Below, piece after piece: positions 42,822-46,043 of a stretch of DNA of 46,043 nucleotides. Below the pieces are notes generated by a model. The model searched no databases. It saw only the letters and a program-made list of their open reading frames with translations, and was not told the origin of the DNA. The position numbers and the translations under genes were made by a program. Source of the DNA: an uncultured Clostridia bacterium (GTDB lineage Bacteria > Bacillota > Clostridia > Christensenellales > Borkfalkiaceae); the NCBI GenBank assembly GCA_944358655.1, contig CALVRO010000011.1, positions 1 to 46,043 of the forward strand, given 5' to 3'. Positions within the stretch are counted from its first letter, which is position 1; every line of letters starts with the position of its first letter.

Positions 42822-43712
42822 TCAAACGCCCCTCTTGTCCGAGCTGAAGTAGAAGAGCGCCACGCAGCCGGGGCCCGTGTGCGAGCCTATTACCGTGCCG
42901 ATATTGTCTATTTCCACCGTGCCGTCGAGGTTGGGGAAGGCGCCCTCTATCATCGAGGCGAGCTCCTTGGCGTCGCCCATTACGCGCGAATGGCTTATGA
43001 AGCACTTTCCTGCGTAGTTTTTGCCGCCCTCGGCCTGCGAGCACATTATGTCGAACATCTCCTTGATGGCCTTCTTTTTGCCCATCATCTTTTTGCGGAT
43101 GATGAGTTTGCCCTCGTTGTTGACATCCATTACGGGGCATATCCTCAGAAGGCTGCCTATCGCGGCGGCGGAGCCCGAGATCCTTCCGCCCCTCTTGAAG
43201 TGCTGGAGGTTGGTGGAGAAGAACCAGTGCCTTACGCGCAGTTTGTTGTCCTCGAGCCATGCGACGAGCTCGTCAAAGCCCATACCGCCCGCCTTGAGTT
43301 CGGCGGCCTTGTCTACGAGCAGGCCGTAACCCGCCGACGCCGCGAGGGAGTCGACAACGGCGACCGTGCGGTCGGGGAAGAGCTTTTTGGCCTCGTCCCT
43401 CGCCATGAGAGCCGAAGCGTACCCGCCCGAAAGGCCGGACGAGAACTCTATGTGCAGTATGTCGTACCCCTCCTTTAAGATGGGCTGCCAGATCTCGAGC
43501 AGCTCCTCGGGGGTGACCTGCGAGGTGGTGGGCAGCGCGCCGCCGTCTATGGCGCCGTAGAACTCTTCGGGCGTGGACGAAGTGAACAGGTCGTCCCTGT
43601 AGTCGACGCCGTCGATTATATAGTGGTACTTGGCAAAGGGGATGCCGAGCGAAGCGAGGTGTTCGGCGGTGATATCGCAGGTGGAACAGCACGTCAGCTT
43701 GTAATCTTTCAT
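42822..43712 (-). CDS. DegV family fatty-acid-binding protein
   Basis: 296 aa, typical DegV (FakB-like) length. Conserved blocks: CDITAEHL near the start, LPTTSQVTPEEL with the Thr-Ser that holds the fatty-acid carboxylate, IEFSSGLSGGYASA, VVDSLAASAGYGLLV, LQHFKRGGRISG, and FISHSRV. FakB proteins present a fatty acid to the kinase FakA; no fakA is nearby, so the partner is elsewhere. GGAGG precedes ATG at 43712. Confidence 0.93.
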   Translation of the reverse strand: MKDYKLTCCSTCDITAEHLASLGIPFAKYHYIIDGVDYRDDLFTSSTPEEFYGAIDGGALPTTSQVTPEELLEIWQPILKEGYDILHIEFSSGLSGGYASALMARDEAKKLFPDRTVAVVDSLAASAGYGLLVDKAAELKAGGMGFDELVAWLEDNKLRVRHWFFSTNLQHFKRGGRISGSAAAIGSLLRICPVMDVNNEGKLIIRKKMMGKKKAIKEMFDIMCSQAEGGKNYAGKCFISHSRVMGDAKELASMIEGAFPNLDGTVEIDNIGTVIGSHTGPGCVALFYFSSDKRGV

Positions 43713-43770
43713 GTATCCTCCGTGGGCAGGGCAGCGCGTGCGCCCTCCCCGTCATTTAATTTACCATTAA

Positions 43771-43799
43771 ATTTTAGCTTTATGCGCCACCTTTGTCAA
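43771..43799 (-). promoter_or_regulatory. degV promoter
   Basis: Minus strand TTGACA (43799-43794), 17-bp spacer, TAAAAT (43776-43771). Confidence 0.75.
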
Positions 43800-43856
43800 C
43801 CTTTAACCGCCGCGGGGCGTTCTACATTTTAAAAGCGCGCTCTACTGCAACAAAAT

Positions 43857-43881
43857 GCCACTCTACCGTCGGTAGAGTGGC
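43857..43881 (-). terminator. Terminator of the ROK-rex operon
   Basis: Eleven-base arms GCCACTCTACC/GGTAGAGTGGC around GTC; ATTTTG follows on the minus strand. Confidence 0.75.
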
Positions 43882-43896
43882 TAAAAACACACAAAA

Positions 43897-44514
43897 TTAA
43901 AGCATGGAGGCGAGTATTGCAAGGTTTGCGGCAACGTCGATATTGATGACGCGCACGCTGTCGCCCGGGGCTATCTGAACGGGGGCGAAGTTCAAAATGG
44001 CCTTGATGCCAGCGTCCTTGAGCTGTTCGGCCACCGTCTGCGCGGCCTGCGCGGGGACGGCGACAATGGCGAGTATGGCGCCGCAGCGCCTGCAGCCCTC
44101 CCTTAAGTCGGCCACCGATAAAACGGGCTTGCCCGCAATATATGTGCCTATCTTTGCGGGGTCGTTGTCGAAGGCGCACGCAAGCTCTATGCCGTAGTTG
44201 ACAAAGCCGCCGTAGCTTAAAAGGGCGCGGCCCAGCCCGCCGACGCCGACGATGACGGCGTTCTTTTTGTCGTGCACGCACAAAAACTTTTCAAGCGCGC
44301 GGATGAGTTCGGCGCGCGGATAGCCCACCTTGGGCTTGCCCGCGCAGCCTGTGTAGGCCAGATCCTTTCTGACCAGCACCTCGCCGAGGCCCAGCCCCTG
44401 CGCTATGGCGCCCGAGGAGATGTAGCCGTAGGTGCCGTCGTCGGGCAGCGAACGCAGATAGTTGAGATATACGGGCATCCTCTGCAGAGAAAACTCGGGT
44501 ATGTCCTTTGTCAT
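43897..44514 (-). CDS. rex: Redox-sensing transcriptional repressor Rex
   Basis: 205 aa, normal Rex size. N-terminal winged helix (LQRMPVYLNYLRSL, ISSGAIAQGLGLGEVLVRKDLAYTG is the recognition region) and a Rossmann domain with VGVGGLGRALL and AFDNDPAKIG; C-terminal ALNFAPV-like block. It senses NADH/NAD+ and represses fermentation and redox genes. It lies 24 bp after the ROK kinase, so sugar phosphorylation and redox control share a transcript. Confidence 0.95.
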   Translation of the reverse strand: MTKDIPEFSLQRMPVYLNYLRSLPDDGTYGYISSGAIAQGLGLGEVLVRKDLAYTGCAGKPKVGYPRAELIRALEKFLCVHDKKNAVIVGVGGLGRALLSYGGFVNYGIELACAFDNDPAKIGTYIAGKPVLSVADLREGCRRCGAILAIVAVPAQAAQTVAEQLKDAGIKAILNFAPVQIAPGDSVRVINIDVAANLAILASML

Positions 44515-44538
44515 GTCTACCCCCTTCGAAAATCCGGG

Positions 44539-45474
44539 TCAGTCGAGGCAGAGGGCGGCCGCGCCGAGCGAGCCCGCTCCGTTGCCGAGCGAGGCTATGA
44601 CGACGGTGACGGTGGCATAGTCGTTGCCGCCGAACACTTCGGCGTCCATTATAGCCTGAAGAGGTTTGGTAAGCTTTTCGCCCTGAGCGGCCACGCCGCC
44701 GCCCAGCATTATGACTTCGGGGCGGAATATGTTTGCCAGATTGATGAGGCCGCAGGCGAGATATTTTATGTACCAGTCGACTACGTCCTTGGCCGTGCGG
44801 TCGGTATCCATGAACTCGAAGGCCGTCTTGCCCGAGCAGTTCTGCGAGGTGTACTTTGTCCACATCTGCGAGCCGGTGTCCTCCTCCATCGCGAACTTGG
44901 TGTGGCGGGTGAGGGCCGAGGCCGAGGAGTACCTTTCAAAGCAACCCCTTCTGCCGCAGGTGCACATTTCGCCGTGGCGCTCTATTACCATGTGGCCTAT
45001 CTCGGCGCCCGCCGAGGCGCCGCCTTCGAACAATTTGCCGTCGATTATTATGCCGCCTCCCACGCCCGTGCCGAGCGTGACGAGGATGGAGTTTTTATAG
45101 TTTCTGCCCGCGCCGAACCTTGCCTCGCCGAGGGCGGCGGCGTTGGCGTCGTTGGTGACCTTTACGGGCACGCCGAGGCGCTTTTCGAGCTCGTAGCCGA
45201 GGGGGAAATTTTTGAGCCCGAGGTTGCCCGCGAATTTGACGGTGCCCGAAGAGCTCTGTATCATGCCCGGACAGCCCGCGCCCACGCCGGCGAGCTCGCC
45301 GCTGCTCTTGGCCTGAAGCTGGGCGCACAGCGCGGCTATATTGTCGCACATTACGCGTCCGCCCTTGTCGCAGCCGGTGTCGCACTTGCCCTCGGCAAGT
45401 ATCTTGCCGTCCGCGGTTATTGAAACGGCCTTTACGAACGTTCCACCTATATCGAGTCCGAGATAATACTTCAT
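44539..45474 (-). CDS. ROK-family sugar kinase, probable glucokinase
   Basis: 311 aa from ATG at 45474, chosen for AAGGAG nine bases upstream and because MKYYLGLDIGGTFVKA is the phosphate-binding start of the fold. ROK signatures: TNDANAAALGEA, TLGTGVGGGIIIDG, GAEIGHM and the zinc site CTCGRRGCFE. It likely phosphorylates glucose with ATP in the cytoplasm, serving the glucan-degrading enzymes encoded to the left. A repressor role is unlikely because there is no helix-turn-helix. Confidence 0.92.
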   Translation of the reverse strand: MKYYLGLDIGGTFVKAVSITADGKILAEGKCDTGCDKGGRVMCDNIAALCAQLQAKSSGELAGVGAGCPGMIQSSSGTVKFAGNLGLKNFPLGYELEKRLGVPVKVTNDANAAALGEARFGAGRNYKNSILVTLGTGVGGGIIIDGKLFEGGASAGAEIGHMVIERHGEMCTCGRRGCFERYSSASALTRHTKFAMEEDTGSQMWTKYTSQNCSGKTAFEFMDTDRTAKDVVDWYIKYLACGLINLANIFRPEVIMLGGGVAAQGEKLTKPLQAIMDAEVFGGNDYATVTVVIASLGNGAGSLGAAALCLD

Positions 45475-45573
45475 GATTTTCCACTCCTTCTCTGCGTGGC
45501 GCGGAGCGCGCACCCAACGCCGGCCGTGGCCGACGCCGTCCGCAGCAGATATTTCGTTATAATTCTAACTATT

Positions 45574-45602
45574 ATTGTAGTACAAATATGCCTTTCTGTC
45601 AA
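45574..45602 (-). promoter_or_regulatory. Promoter of the ROK-rex operon
   Basis: Minus strand TTGACA (45602-45597), 17-bp spacer, TACAAT (45579-45574). Confidence 0.75.
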
Positions 45603-45612
45603 TCCCAAAATC

Positions 45613-45651
45613 AAAAAAAGCGGGCGCGCGAAAAAAATTTTCGCGCGCCCG
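45613..45651 (-). terminator. Terminator of dut
   Basis: Fourteen-base arms CGGGCGCGCGAAAA (45621-45634) and TTTTCGCGCGCCCG (45638-45651), then C and TTTTTTT on the minus strand. Confidence 0.85.
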
Positions 45652-45664
45652 AGCACTATTTTGC

Positions 45665-46043
45665 TTAATTTGCGCCCGTGGAGCCGAATCCGCCCTCGCC
45701 GCGCACCGTTGCGGAGAGCTCCTCCGCCTCGTAAAACTGCGCCGCCGCATAGGGGGCTATCACCATCTGAGCTATCCTCTCGCCGGGCGAAACCGTCTGC
45801 GCGGCGTCGCCGTGGTTGTGCAGCGCCACCTTTACCTCGCCGCGGTAGTCGCAGTCGACGACGCCCACCTTGTTGGCGGGGGCCAGACCCTTTTTGGAGG
45901 CCAGCCCGCTGCGTGCGTAGATGAAGCCCGCATAGCCTACGGGCAGCTCCATGGCAAGGCCCGTGGGGATCATTACGGTGCCCCCTCACGCCACCGTAAT
46001 GATCCCTCCACGCAGGCGCAGAGGTCGGCGCCCGCGGCGTACG
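45665..46043 (-). CDS. dut: dUTPase, N-terminal part out of frame at the window edge
   Basis: The frame from 45973 to 45665 encodes the C-terminal 100 residues of a trimeric dUTPase: ARSGLASKKGL (motif 2), VVDCDYRGEVKVAL (motif 3), ERIAQMV (motif 4) and the P-loop-like RGEGGFGSTG (motif 5). Motif 1 (AAGADLCACVE) is present upstream at about 46,037-46,005 but in another frame, and a TGA interrupts the good frame at 45988-45986. The break coincides with a perfect 15-bp inverted repeat. The enzyme hydrolyses dUTP to dUMP and PPi. Either an assembly error at a contig end or a real mutation. Confidence 0.8.
45966..46006. repeat. Inverted repeat within dut
   Basis: GGGATCATTACGGTG (45966-45980) and CACCGTAATGATCCC (45992-46006) with an 11-base loop, exactly where the dut frame is lost. 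Confidence 0.8.

Overview
The window reads as chromosomal DNA of an uncultivated, probably gut-associated, anaerobic low-to-mid-GC-lineage Firmicute (Bacillota, Clostridia). Reasons: pyruvate phosphate dikinase, Rex, DegV, an AgrC/AgrA-type GHKL/LytTR two-component pair, YolD next to a Y-family polymerase, strong AGGAGG ribosome binding sites, vegetative promoters of the TTGACA-17-TATAAT type, and PhoP-like TTACAA repeats at 11 bp before pstS. A genus cannot be named from the sequence alone. No rRNA, tRNA, CRISPR array or complete insertion sequence was seen.

Base composition changes along the window. Positions 1-7,560 are clearly AT-rich and carry accessory surface genes: a partial lipoprotein, a small cysteine-rich protein behind a perfect consensus promoter, and an operon of two large secreted proteins (Big_2-like and GLUG repeats) preceded by an attenuator-like leader. 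Positions 7,570-12,300 are intermediate and hold a compact DNA-repair cassette (Ku, stand-alone ATP-dependent ligase, Y-family polymerase, YolD) plus an orphan IstA N-terminal-like protein. From about 12,300 on the DNA is GC-rich and looks like the host backbone.

The backbone carries ppdK; a phosphate-uptake operon pstS-pstCA-pstB in which the two permeases are one protein; a glycosyltransferase; and a beta-glucan-type sugar locus: a cytoplasmic-type GH3, a CPBP protease, a GPH/MFS sugar transporter, a LytTR/GHKL two-component system, a lipid-anchored GH16 glucanase and a membrane-anchored, circularly permuted GH3. A likely LytTR tandem site and a promoter interleaved with the terminator of the two-component operon link regulator and glucanase. 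A large ABC-FtsX fusion, a run of four tiny genes encoding 31-35 residue peptides of which three look paralogous, and a membrane-tethered XRE regulator follow. The right end holds DegV, Rex, a ROK glucokinase and a broken or edge-truncated dUTPase.

The long intergenic gaps of the GC-rich part are filled by at least three families of dispersed repeats (A: about 110-190 bp with three hairpins and a conserved short open frame, four copies, two of them identical over 192 bp; B: GAGATTTCTCC...GAAATGAC elements; C: double-hairpin elements) and by perfect GC-rich palindromes. The most promising undescribed object is the four-peptide operon at 40,767-41,550 beside the divergent ABC-FtsX gene; the cysteine-rich protein at 668-976 is second.
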